A stretch of 64,000 nt of DNA, taken from assembly GCA_022478985.1 (NCBI GenBank), contig JAKSZP010014534.1:124001-188000 (forward strand). The letters are read 5' to 3'. Positions 1-9,700 of this stretch are shown piece after piece (the stretch's first letter is position 1; every line of letters begins with the position of its first letter). The translations under genes were made by a program, and so were the position numbers. The notes under the pieces were generated by a model. It was not told where the DNA came from. It worked only from the letters and a program-made list of their open reading frames with translations, and ran no database searches. This stretch comes from Massospora cicadina. Lineage: Eukaryota; Entomophthoromycota; Entomophthoromycetes; Entomophthorales; Entomophthoraceae.

Positions 1-1270
1 ACAAGATTCCAAGATGGACAGTATTTAGAATTTTTTTATAACCTCTTCAACTTTTGTGAGTGTTCCTTAAACTTAAATGCCAAAGCTAAGACCTCCTAGG
101 GCCGAAAGGTGGAGGTTAATTTGCGAGCAGTCTTAGGATATTTATCCAAGATGGTTTTCATAGGCTGGACCCATTAAAGAGGTCGAATCAAGATAGCTAA
201 GAGTTGATCACAATCGCTGGCAGTGTCAATAACTTTTGGCTATCCTAAAACTTGGCTGAGGTACGTTCCCTCAGGTATGTTGGTAAAATCTACTCCTACA
301 GCATTCAAGTGTTCGAGAACCTCTACTTTCACGGGTGCTCCAAAAATATAGTAAACAACGTCATTGTAAACCCCTTAGAATCCCCCAAGGGTATTCAAAA
401 CAATGGGAAAGCCACGATGGAAGTAGAGGAGACAGCTACTTAAGATTGGGTAGCCTTAGGAGCCGCATTTACCAACTTGGCTGGAAGAGAAGGCACAGAG
501 GCTTGGGTGCGCTTGTGTGGGAGTGTTGAATCAACTACTTTACTGCTCTCCAATTTACATGAAGACAGCGTATCAATTTTAAGTCATACTGAGGAAGCAG
601 GTATAGCAGGGAAGATAGGCACAGGTGGGCTCACTCCCAACTGTTCAACCGGTGAAAGCTCCTTAATGGTTAGAGCTGAGGTTTCACCTCAGCATCACTT
701 GTGTTAGCCCATAATTGGAATTTTACTACTTATAACAAAGCCTCTTTAATGTCATTGATATTTTTGAATTGGCGTTTCACTTAGATGATATGTCTAGCCA
801 AAGAGGGTCGATAGGCTAGCCCAGTTAGCAGGGCGGCAATAGCATCATCAAGGGTAAGCATGTTAGAGGTAGACAACCTTTGTGCAGCGAGGTAAAATTG
901 TTCACCAAAAGTAATGGTTGATCCACCTTCAAACATATTAAGGCGCATAAAGGCCTGTTTTTCCCTGTGTAGACTCTGCTTTGATCCAAATTCAATGAAG
1001 AGTCTCCTTCACCTCTGCCCAAGTGTATGAAGGGTTCAGGTTAGGGACTATCATCTCTTGAGCTAGACAACTTAAACAGAAAGGATGTGTCGAACTTTTT
1101 GCTTGTCTGTGGCGCCATCCATATTGGCTTTGTAAACGTACAGAAAGGTAGCAATGCTCCCTTCACCAGGGGTTAAATTTTCCTTAAGGGGAAGTTTAAG
1201 AAGGGCGCTGTCCAAGCTCCTTAAAGTGGGATAAAGCGTTAGTTAGTTGGTTTTCAAGAGCAACTACATT
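1..1270 (-). pseudogene. Ty3/Gypsy gag remnant (minus strand)
   Basis: On the minus strand, 780-1010 translates to a capsid-like stretch containing EGGSTITFGEQFYLAAQ and then a leucine-rich helix followed by GLAYRPSLARHI. This aligns by eye with the gag of Gypsy-2 near 36480-36660 (QAFMCLS..., DAIAVALAGLAPHPYLA). Just upstream on the same strand, SYTWAEVKETLH matches LSNWAEMKEALV of Gypsy-2. Stop codons and frame changes break the reading frame. The part left of 700 should hold the C-terminal gag and protease, but I could not identify them. The primer-site motif at 1284-1306 lies upstream on the same strand, as expected for a 5' end. Family assignment rests on similarity to the other element in this window. 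Confidence 0.6.
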
Positions 1271-1283
1271 TTACGAATACAGG

Positions 1284-1306
1284 GGTCCCCTGTAGTGAGC
1301 ACCAAT
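1284..1306 (-). other. putative reverse-transcription primer binding site
   Basis: Read on the minus strand this is TTGGTGCTCACTACAGGGG. It matches the start of the internal region of Gypsy-2 (TGGTGATCACTACAGGGG at 29446-29464) and a minus-strand motif at 27740-27757. Beginning with TGG, the complement of a tRNA 3' CCA end, and lying between a promoter-bearing LTR-like segment and gag both fit a PBS. Confidence 0.5.
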
Positions 1307-2130
1307 TTTCAGGAATCTAGCTTAATAGTGATCACTGGTGATCTCGATACTTCCCCAACAAAGGTTTTAATAAAATTATATATTAAAAGCTTCTATAAAA
1401 TTTGGGTTTTTTATAATTTTATTAGGAGCGTGAGGGTAAACAAAAAAATGATCCCTCTCAAAATTCGACTGTTCAGTATTTAACCAGTTTTGAGGGTTGG
1501 GGGGATATGGGGATAGGTTTGGAATAGCTTTGATGCTTTCAAATTAGGTAATATGGGTTTCGCTCCTACCAGATCTTGGGTAACTTTGATATTTTTGCGA
1601 AAACGAAGGTTGGGGTTTTGGGGCAGAATGTACCCATGCGGTAAAGTTTTGGTATTTCAACCAACAACCACAAGATAAAGTTTTTTACCATGGGGACCTC
1701 CACTATGCCTATAAAAAGGGGGTCACCACATAGGTGCTTTAAGGGACTTGGTGATGGTTAGGGTAGAACTTTTTATGGTAGCTCCAAAGTCCGTTGTGTG
1801 GTTGGAGTAATCTGACCGTTCAATTTTACATTTGGTGCCATGCAGGAGTCTAAATAATTTTACCCCAAAAACGGGGTTCCACTGCGAATTAGCCATGATC
1901 TTTAGACTGATATCCCCGATGTTTTTGGTATCATTATTATTAAAATAGCATTCAAGGTCACAAGAACTCATAATTGGCTGAAATCTCCTCATTTTGGCTG
2001 AATTTGACCCAAGACATTCTTTTTCTGCAGAAGAGAGGGCAAAATGTTTGACACTGAGTACCCTCATTGTCATCTCAAAAATACAGAAAAACACTGTTGC
2101 GTTGTCCCAGGTACATGTTGGCAATTAAAT
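1307..2130 (-). repeat. probable decayed 5' LTR of the minus-strand Gypsy remnant
   Basis: This AT-rich segment lies immediately outside the primer-site motif. Around 1680-1725 the minus strand reads CCCCCTTTTTATAGGC followed by GGAGGTCCCC. This resembles the promoter part of the Gypsy-2 LTR at about 28950-28995 (CCCCTTTTATAGGCC, then GGAGGTCCCACC). A related LTR with a TATA-like box is the best reading. The right boundary is a guess and no terminal TG was fixed. Confidence 0.35.
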
Positions 2131-2229
2131 TGTATCTTTAAACAAGTCAGTCTCTCTATTGGCAGAAATCCCTTGAATGACAACCCAACTAATTATTGTA
2201 ACCTCAGGAGCAATATCCTACTTAACAGC

Positions 2230-2725
2230 AAATGATCCAGACACCTTTCTTGATTAGGTACTTTCCTAAATGAAAATCAAGGTGTAAAATAATACCTTTG
2301 TTTGCCTTCACATGAGTGCAATCACACCTTTTGTTTCTTTGGTCCTCAATATGCTTCCACATGCGCACCATGTCCTATTGAACCAGGCTTAAACATTCAT
2401 TATTCACTTCTCATTCATTCTTTAAATAAATTTCCTTAATTCACCCTCCTTTTGCTTCAAGAAGTCAACTTTCCTGCATAGGTCATTATTGCTTATTATG
2501 ATTTTCTCACCATCTTACTAAGCTTTTGTCACCCGTTCCTTCAAGGCATCAAGATGAACCTGTGCCGCTGATCTTAACACTTTTTAATTGATGGTCTCCA
2601 ACTCAATCCAGAGTTTTTAAGTTCGCTCATACTGATAACTCTTTTTGTTATGTCTGAATTTTTTAGTTTCTTTCTTTTATTTTCTAAGAACTAAACTTAT
2701 TCTGTAGGGAGAGCCAATTTTTAAA
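2230..2725 (-). pseudogene. Gypsy gag N-terminal coiled-coil remnant (minus strand)
   Basis: On the minus strand about 2440-2640 reads as a charged helix with ALKERVTKA in it. This matches TLKERVTKAKEEIEQA in the Gypsy-4 gag at 27540-27640 (minus). Both look like an N-terminal coiled coil of gag. A weak primer-site-like motif (TTGGCTCTCCCTACAG, minus) sits at about 2711-2726. Stops interrupt the frame. This seems to be a second minus-strand element fragment, related to Gypsy-4. From 2730 to 3120 only AT-rich sequence, possibly LTR, is seen. Confidence 0.45.
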
Positions 2726-3120
2726 TCTTGGGAACCAGACTCTTGATATTTTAGCCCGCTTTTGCTCCCTTATTTAGCTGCACAAATCATGTATATTTTA
2801 TGTTTGTATTTACTGAACAAACTGAGACAATACTAGTATGAAGACTATTATTTAACTTGGGTGCTCTTAGAGCCATGTTGAGTATAAGGTCAAACGCTAA
2901 ATAGGTGCTTCTTCCTCTTGAAGAGATCATATAACTGGTAGGGAATTATTACTTATTCTCTTCATGCAGAGCTAAGCGGAGATCTAATAACAATAAAACA
3001 ACCTAAGGAGATCCAAAACTTTCAATTTTATCCTAAGAGAAAATTATATAACTAATGTATAAACAGCAAGTTTTGTATCAAATTAAGAATTATATTTAAT
3101 AGGAAAATATTGTGAGTTTT

Positions 3121-3138
3121 AATAGTACACTTATTGAA
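3121..3138. repeat. target-site duplication, left, LINE A
   Basis: AATAGTACACTTATTGAA here and AATAATACACTTAATGAA at 8412-8429 match at 16 of 18 positions and flank LINE A exactly at its 5' start and 3' tail. Confidence 0.85.
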
Positions 3139-3151
3139 ACTTTTCTTTCTC

Positions 3152-3171
3152 GTTGCAAACACTTTTGCAAC
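3152..3171 (+). other. LINE 5'-terminal hairpin, copy A
   Basis: GTTGCAAA and TTTGCAAC form a perfect 8-bp stem around the loop CACT, 13 nt into the element. Copy C has the same stem (43330-43349). Copy D has one mismatch (56267-56286) and copy B two. Confidence 0.6.
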
Positions 3172-3201
3172 CTATTCAATTCAAGACTAAATCTAGTTTG
3201 A

Positions 3202-3221
3202 TAATCTCATAGAGGAGATTA
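3202..3221 (+). promoter_or_regulatory. LINE 5' UTR hairpin before the ORF1 start, copy A
   Basis: TAATCTC, loop ATAGAG, GAGATTA: a 7-bp stem ending 10 nt before the ORF1 ATG at 3232. The stem is present in all four copies while the loop varies. Confidence 0.6.
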
Positions 3222-3231
3222 GTCTGCGCCC

Positions 3232-4647
3232 ATGTCTGGGAGAAGTTGGGCAAGCAAGGCAAGAGGAGCAGGCGGAAGGCCCGCGGCCTCTAACGTTCAA
3301 AAACGCCCCAGAGAATCTGGCAGAATAGAAAAAAATCTCAAAAAACTGGCGGTCACAATTTCCCCAGAGATACTCGCGTGGCAAGCATGATGTAACCAGT
3401 ACATCAACACGCCACACTCCCAGCCACTTTTGTTGGTGGAATTCGGAGTCCGTGTGTATCTGGACATCCAAAAAACGGCCTTATGGGAAAAATTTTGTGA
3501 AGATGTACACAAAATTTTCCTGACCGCGGTGTACGTTGCACCTCACTCTATGTCACGCGGTTGGCTGGACCTAGGTTTCAAAAGCAAAATAGCAGCAGAC
3601 GAGGCTGCAGCGGTGTGCATAGTGGTTGACCTCCCCAAAGGGCAATGGGTCATCGAAACCAAATGCACCAGATGGACAAAATCAAACCAAATTTTTCTCA
3701 CATTTGACTTTTTGCCTACTACAGTAAAACGTGACATTTTGGAGCAACACCTGAAAGATGGTCTCGCCATATACGGCGAAATACAATCTTTCAAAATGCA
3801 ACGTTTCACGCTGATGCCACACCTGTGCACCAGCAAAGCCATTGCAGTTCTGACCCCAACAGAGGAGATCGCGAAGGACCTAACCCAGATCTCACACTCC
3901 ACCTTTATTGACATCGCAGGGCATACCGCCCACCCATTCCAGGTAACCGTGGACAGCGCGCCTCCCATTTGCACCCATTGTGACGCGTTCGGCCATAAGG
4001 TGCATGCATGCCCCATCAAGGAGGGCGTCACATTTCAAGAGCACCCCTCGGCAGCCATGGCCAGCGGAGAGGTGCATTATGAATTAACTGCAAGCACCAC
4101 GGAGGCTTTCTCGTGGGGAGCACAAGGCTGCTACCTATTGGTAAAGCCCATCTCCCCGCAGGAGTGGAAGAAGGCTAAGCAGGCCCATAGGGCCACGGCC
4201 AAGGAAATGGCCAAGGCCACCACCGCTATCCCACACTCACAACACCAGGAGGACATGGAAACCTTTGCAGCAGAAGCAACTCAGGAATTCATCAACCAAT
4301 CAGATTGGGAAGCCCATGCCAGAGTGGGCCACTCAATCTGAGGATCCGATGGGAGATTCGATCTCACCCAATTGTTGCACCCAAGCTCCGGTCAAAACCA
4401 ACTTGGGACCTATCCCAACAGAAAAAATTTTTTTGCCCCACTTGACGGTGCACTGAACTTATCCGCACCACAAAAGTTTCATCCGACGTCAGGAAAACAA
4501 AAAGTGAAGGCCAAAGCCAACGCGACTCTCTCTGCAAAAATTAACAAAAACCCCAATAGCATTGCTGCTAACACCTGCACTGCTGTGAAAGCCCGTTGGG
4601 ACCTTGAAGAGGCTGGTGGGCCCAGGGGCCCACCCCCTCACACCTAA
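3232..4647 (+). pseudogene. LINE A ORF1, RNA-binding protein with CCHC knuckle
   Basis: The frame runs from the ATG at 3232 (start MSGRSWASKARG) to the TAA at 4645-4647, about 471 codons. It is broken by a TGA near codon 54 (copy D has CGA there, a CpG decay) and by two offsetting frame changes near 4310 and 4430. About residues 160-225 (FLPTTVKRDILEQHLK... to KAIAVLTP) look like an RRM-type beta-alpha-beta segment. A CCHC knuckle, CTHCDAFGHKVHAC, follows at about 3970-4011. The C-terminus is lysine- and alanine-rich. By analogy with other LINE ORF1 proteins it would bind element RNA and act as a chaperone in the RNP. The stop is 9 nt before the ORF2 ATG. Confidence 0.85.
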
Positions 4648-4660
4648 GGTGTGATGGGGG
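4633..4660 (+). promoter_or_regulatory. stop-start hairpin between ORF1 and ORF2, copy A
   Basis: CCCCC, T, CACACC on the left pairs with GGTGTG, AT, GGGGG on the right. The three-base loop is the ORF1 TAA stop. The first two bases of the ORF2 ATG are the bulge and its G starts the outer stem. Stop and ATG are in the same frame, 9 nt apart. Copies B (18841-18867) and D (54782-54809) have the same structure. This suggests coupled termination and reinitiation, but that role is inference. Confidence 0.65.
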
Positions 4661-7600
4661 AAACCTTCACTCTAGGGACTCTGAATATCGCCAGACTCAA
4701 GGCCTCCCCATCCTGGGTTAGGAAACTGAGTTTTTTACAAAACAATTTACCCGTGGATATCCTGGCCATCCAAGAGTCCCACTGTCCACAAAGTTCCAAG
4801 GAAGCTTAGAAAACAGTGCTCCTCCCATCCCTATCCTTTTGGTCGAAGCACTGTGGGGTGCTAATTCAGAAAAATAATTTTTTCAATTCACATCCTCAAA
4901 AACATTCCTAGATGGCCGAGTGCTCATTGTCACCTTCTTGTGGGCTGACGTTGCGCACACAATCATCAACATTTACGCCCCAAATGGTGCACACGAGCGT
5001 CAGGAATTTTTCTCATCAGTCATATCTCTCCCGCTACCCCCCAATTCTTTCCTAGTTGGCGACATGAACTGTTGGCTAACCTCACCAACGGACCAGTGGC
5101 CGCCCTCACCCCACGCCCCACAGGGTCACATAGAACTACGCGTTCTAAAAGCCACCCTTGGGTTAATGGATGCGCTGCCGCGACATGCCCCACTGCTCAA
5201 AAACATGACGCATCCCCACATCCACAACAGCCAATTAAGGTCCATGACCCGCATTGACCTTATTCTAATGCTGGCAAAATTCCAATCCCACATCTCCCAC
5301 TTCAAAACAACAAAAATGGAATTCTCTGCCCACCGACTGGTCTCGATAACATACCACTTAACTGTCACAGTTGCAAAGGCCTCACATTGGTGCAAAATCT
5401 GCCCCCCCAAGCTCGCGTCGCCAAGATTTTCCACATGGGTGGAAGAGGCAACTTTGGCAAAATCGTTTGTTGCACCATTTTGTGTGGACCCCATTTCTAC
5501 ATGGGCAACTTTCAAAGAAGAAACCATCCGCCACTATCGCCATCTCTCCTCCAGACGCTCATGAGCCACATTAGCGGTTATCTCGCGTGCGCTGGCAGAA
5601 TTGGCCCACTTGGAGTCCAACATTCCACCCACAGGATATAGCCCTGCATGGGGCCGGAAGTGGGCAGAGGCAGCCACCCACCTCAACGCACTTGAAAGGC
5701 AACACAAACATTGGGTTTGTGTCTAATACAGGGCCACACGCATCACTAAAGGCGACAAGTGCACCACATACTTCTTTAAAAAATTTTGCACCACGCCAGA
5801 GCGTGGCCTGCACACAGGTACGAAGATCAGATAATTCCATTGTGGACACATCAGCCGAAGTGGCAATTGAAATGCAAAGATATTACTCCAAGTTATACCG
5901 AGCCAAACCAATTCAGCTGGCCAAAATGGCAAAATTTCTCAACCAAGCTCATATCTGCACCATTTTCCGATACCCAGAAATAATGAATTTAATTACTCAA
6001 AAAGAATTATGGACAGCCATTCGTGGTGCGCCAAACTGAAAATGCCCAGGCCCAGATGGCATTCCATATGAGTTCTACAAAAAACATTTCAAATATAACC
6101 CCATTGCTGCTAGCCTCACTCAACCAAAGCCTGTTGGAAATGCGAATCCTACCAGGAGGACATGAGGCCTTTACTGTCACACTCTTCAAGAAAGGGGATA
6201 GGCTTGACTTATCCAACTGGCGCCCCATTTCTCTAACAAACACAGACACCAAAATTTTAACCAAAATCATGGCTAACTGTTTAGGGACTGTAGCATCTGC
6301 CACCATCTCCCTAAACAATTTGGTTTCATCCCCAGAAGGTCGATTTGGGATAACATGCACTCTGTGGCTAATGTGTGTCAGTCCACAGCCTCTGGGGCAC
6401 TTGTATTCTTGGACCAACAAAAGGCCTATGATAGAGTAAACTGGGGAATACCTAAGGGCCTGCCTCCATCAATTCCGCCTACCCCCCGCTTCATAAACTG
6501 GGTGATGCTGCTCACGGAATCTGCAACAATTGCAGTGCGCGGCCCAGGCTTCTTAACGGAAGTAGTCCGCCCTCAAAGGGGCCTGCGACAAGGGGACCCC
6601 TCAGCCCACTCTTATACAACTTCAGCCTTGACCCACTACTGCAAAATGTGAATGCTCACCTCACTGGGATCCATGTGCCAGGCCAAACCCCAGTCAAGAT
6701 GATGGCATTTGCAGATGATTGCGTGGTGGGGGTGTCTAATAACAAAGATGCATGTGCGCTTGAAGCCCTCATCCAGGAATATTCCCAGGTAAGCAACGCG
6801 GCACTGAACGCCTCCAAAACCAAAATCATCCTCCTTGGTCAGTTTAAGAACTGCTGGGCCCCAGCAAGTAGTTCCCAACCCAGCCCATCTTCTCGCCCAC
6901 GTCCACGCCTTACTAACTCAACACACACCACCCCACTGGTGCTCCCCTTTGTGCCACGTCCTACCATAGGACCGGTACGCCATCTGGGCGTGTGGATGGA
7001 GGCAGGCGGATACGCGTCAGCAGTAATGGAGTGCTTTATACTGGACAACGTGACGAAGCGAATCGCCTCTCTCAGAGCCCACCCTACTACCCTCACTGAC
7101 AGGGTTGTTCTTGCCAACTCTATGCTCCTATTCAAAGTCTAGTTCAGAGCCCACGCCATCCCCTTCTCCTCAAGCTTCTTCAAATCCCTCTATGCTTTGT
7201 TGCAAGGATGGCTTTGGTCAGGCCGCCCTCCACCAGTATGGCTAGAGGTCATGTTTGCCCTCATCATCAAGGTGGCATGGGCCTGCTTGACTTCAAAGCC
7301 CATGCTGCCAAGATCCTGGGCACCTGGATTGTGGCCGTCACCGCTCCTACACTCCCATCCCAACACTGGTCCCGCGCAGCCCGCTTCAACTTCTCCTGAG
7401 CCTTGGGCCTCAACAATACATCAAACCCCCACTCCCTGATGAAATACCTCGCATCACACACATTGGCCACAGGTCCTCACGGGACTAAAACCCACTACAA
7501 ACGAATCCTACTCTCCATGCGAAGTGCAGAGTGGAGAATTTGTATTAGTGGACATACAACCTGAAGAGGCCGCCCCTCTCCTCAGTTCACACAAGAGGTA

Positions 7601-8335
7601 CAGGGGCTACCCATCCATGATGGCGTGATCCCCATTCGACCCCAAGTCCTATCCAGGGTGGACTACCTGGACATGATGGACATCCCTTATTCCACTGAGA
7701 CCCAAAAGACTATCTGGAAATATGCACACTATCCTCTGTTGCAGCCTCACGTCCGCTCCCATGTGTGGCGCTGCTTGAGGCGGGTGTATCATACAGCTGA
7801 GTGCTCTAACGCTTTACACTCATCCTGTGTCGTGTGTGGCCAGTATGGAACGCTGTTCCACCGCCTGGAGAAGTGCCCTACCTCTAAAGTGATATGGCTC
7901 GAAGTCCAACGTCTGCTAGGCCAGGATCAAACGCATCCCTTCAGTCTGTCAAGAGATATGTTTGCTTCATCAATGGCCTCCCCCTTCCACCCTCCCTCCG
8001 TGCTCTGGTGGTTGCAATCGCCATGTGGACTATCCACACGATTGTCTTGGATGCCATCGCTGGCTCCATCCCTACCCTCCCAGAAGCTGTTCACAGATTC
8101 CGGTCTCATTTGGTGGACCACTTTCAAGCGTGGATCTTTGGATATCTCCCACCGCGTCGCTAACAGCTGGTCTCCTCCTGGTTCCCAGTCTGGTTTATCA
8201 AATCAGACCCCTTCCTCCACACGTGCTCAATAGTGGCTACGGCCCCTTCACACGTTACCTCCCCCTCCCCATATGTGGCGTTCCCGCTGCCAACAAGAGA
8301 TAGCATCGCTTCTCTGGGGTGCCCCCTGGTACTAA
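4654..8335 (+). pseudogene. LINE A ORF2, endonuclease/reverse transcriptase
   Basis: The ORF2 ATG (MGETFTLGTLNIARLK) opens an APE-type endonuclease. Visible motifs are LNIA, IQESH, IYAPNG, GDMNCW (about 5060-5080) and RIDLIL (about 5250). The usual SDH near the end reads SAH here. Reverse transcriptase follows with CPGPDGIPYEFY (about 6041), LDQQKAYDRVNW (about 6408-6440, catalytic Asp), LRQGDP (about 6585) and AFADDCVVGV (about 6704, the two catalytic Asp). A zinc motif C-x2-C-x7-H-x4-C sits at about 7827-7880. After it a tail (LRALVVAIAMWTIHT) is in a different frame. Several stops (for example near 5724 and 7140) and frameshifts make it inactive. It would nick the target and copy the LINE RNA from the exposed end. 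Confidence 0.9.
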
Positions 8336-8411
8336 GTTTATCTTTCCTGAGTCATATTCGGAAGTGTCTGTCCCATGGCCGGCCTTCCCCACAATAAATT
8401 AAATTAAATTA

Positions 8412-8429
8412 AATAATACACTTAATGAA
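8412..8429. repeat. target-site duplication, right, LINE A
   Basis: Second copy of the 18-bp duplication (AATAATACACTTAATGAA), directly after the TAAAT-type tail. Confidence 0.85.
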
Positions 8430-9700
8430 CATTATTTTACCTGCCCACCAGAGATTAGTTAATTATTCTCCAGAAGGTTTTGACCCTTGAATTTAGATTC
8501 TGAATACTGGCGGGTTTCAATGCCTTAATTATTCTTCAGTAGTGTATTCTAAATGTTTGGCAACAAATATTAGTGTCAAGAGCCAGACACTAATTTATTA
8601 GAGCTTTGTTTCTTAATGCGCCTACTACCAACAAAACAAGTATTATAAGCTCTTTGTTAGGTTTGAAACAACTCTTTAATCATATGATCAGAAAGATTCA
8701 TCATAGTAATCTGACTATCAGGTAGTAATACCTCCTTGAATTACCTACTCAATATTGTCAGGGGTGATCCTTAATGAAATACTAATCAAGATAATCATTG
8801 GATTCCATTTATTGATTATATATGACTAAAAACTTAGTCAGCAACTATCCCTAAATATTATATCGAAATAACAATCTTCCTCATACCTTATCTGTCATTG
8901 GGATGGATAATGTGGTCAACTGTTATCTAACAGCATGGTCTGATTAGTAAACTATCCTGAATTATAATAATGAAAATCATAATTATGAAAAAAAGATGTT
9001 TTAAGTATTGATTCAATAAGGGACAATATATGAAAATTTATTATAAAAAATTATCAATATTTATAAGATGGCTCTGTGCCAGGGAGGGTGCCCCAGTAAT
9101 AAAGTATGGAATCAATGACCACTGTCTCCTGAGTTTAATCCCACTAGATGAACTTTACTTAGGTGATGATTCTGACTGTGTTTACTTTGTTCACCAATGT
9201 CTTGAACGAGATAGTAATTATAAAGGCAGTCCATAGAGTCCTGTCCTATAATATGCCTCATGTGGAGGATTTATGAGGTTTATACTACTTTCCCATTAAT
9301 TTCCTTTACCCTTAATCAGTGCGGTAATGTCCTTTGGTCAGCCCACCTTATGTAAAAAATAAAGATGTCTCTGTGCCCTTTTGCAGATAGGTCACCTAAG
9401 TTCTCATCATTCAGAACCTTTACCCCATCTTTTGAGGAGGTTGATTCATGGTCATTTCTTTAGGATTGCTCTGGAAAATTGTTTTCCTATTGTTTTAGGG
9501 CTTCTGGGTTGCAATTGTGTATACTGAGATGGTGTGACATAAGGTGCTGATCTTATCCCCTTTCATTAAATTATACAAATTTTGGGTCAGAGGCCAATTG
9601 CTGACAAACCATCCAGTTCCAAAAGAATTATTCCTAAAGGAGGACAATTATATGGTTTATTTGTCTGATTCATAGATTTTTTGGATTGTTCTTAAATACA
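8430..9700. other. AT-rich spacer, no gene recognised
   Basis: No domain, RNA gene or clear repeat was found. Short open frames (for example 9030-9236) show no recognisable motif. It is probably old transposon sequence decayed beyond recognition. Confidence 0.5.

Larger units (their letters stand above)
3139..8411 (+). mobile_element. LINE (non-LTR retrotransposon) copy A, full length, decayed
   Basis: This is a 5.3-kb element with a 5' UTR, ORF1, ORF2 and a 3' tail of TAAAT-type repeats instead of poly(A). It has the same architecture as three other copies in the window (17348-22555 and 43316-48544 on plus, 51026-56315 on minus). ORF2 carries an APE-type endonuclease, a reverse transcriptase and a C-terminal zinc-binding region. 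ORF1 carries a CCHC knuckle. The element starts with a pyrimidine-rich CTTTTCTTTCTCG motif shared by all copies. It contains several in-frame stops and indels and should be inactive. Clade is not assigned: no RNase H domain was seen. Confidence 0.95.

Noticed and set aside
1723..2124. 133-codon minus-strand open frame
   Set aside because: No recognisable domain, and it lies in what looks like a decayed LTR region. I could not support it as a gene.
8390..8412. AAATT tandem run, considered as an independent microsatellite
   Set aside because: It sits exactly between the LINE A 3' end and its target duplication, so it is the element tail.
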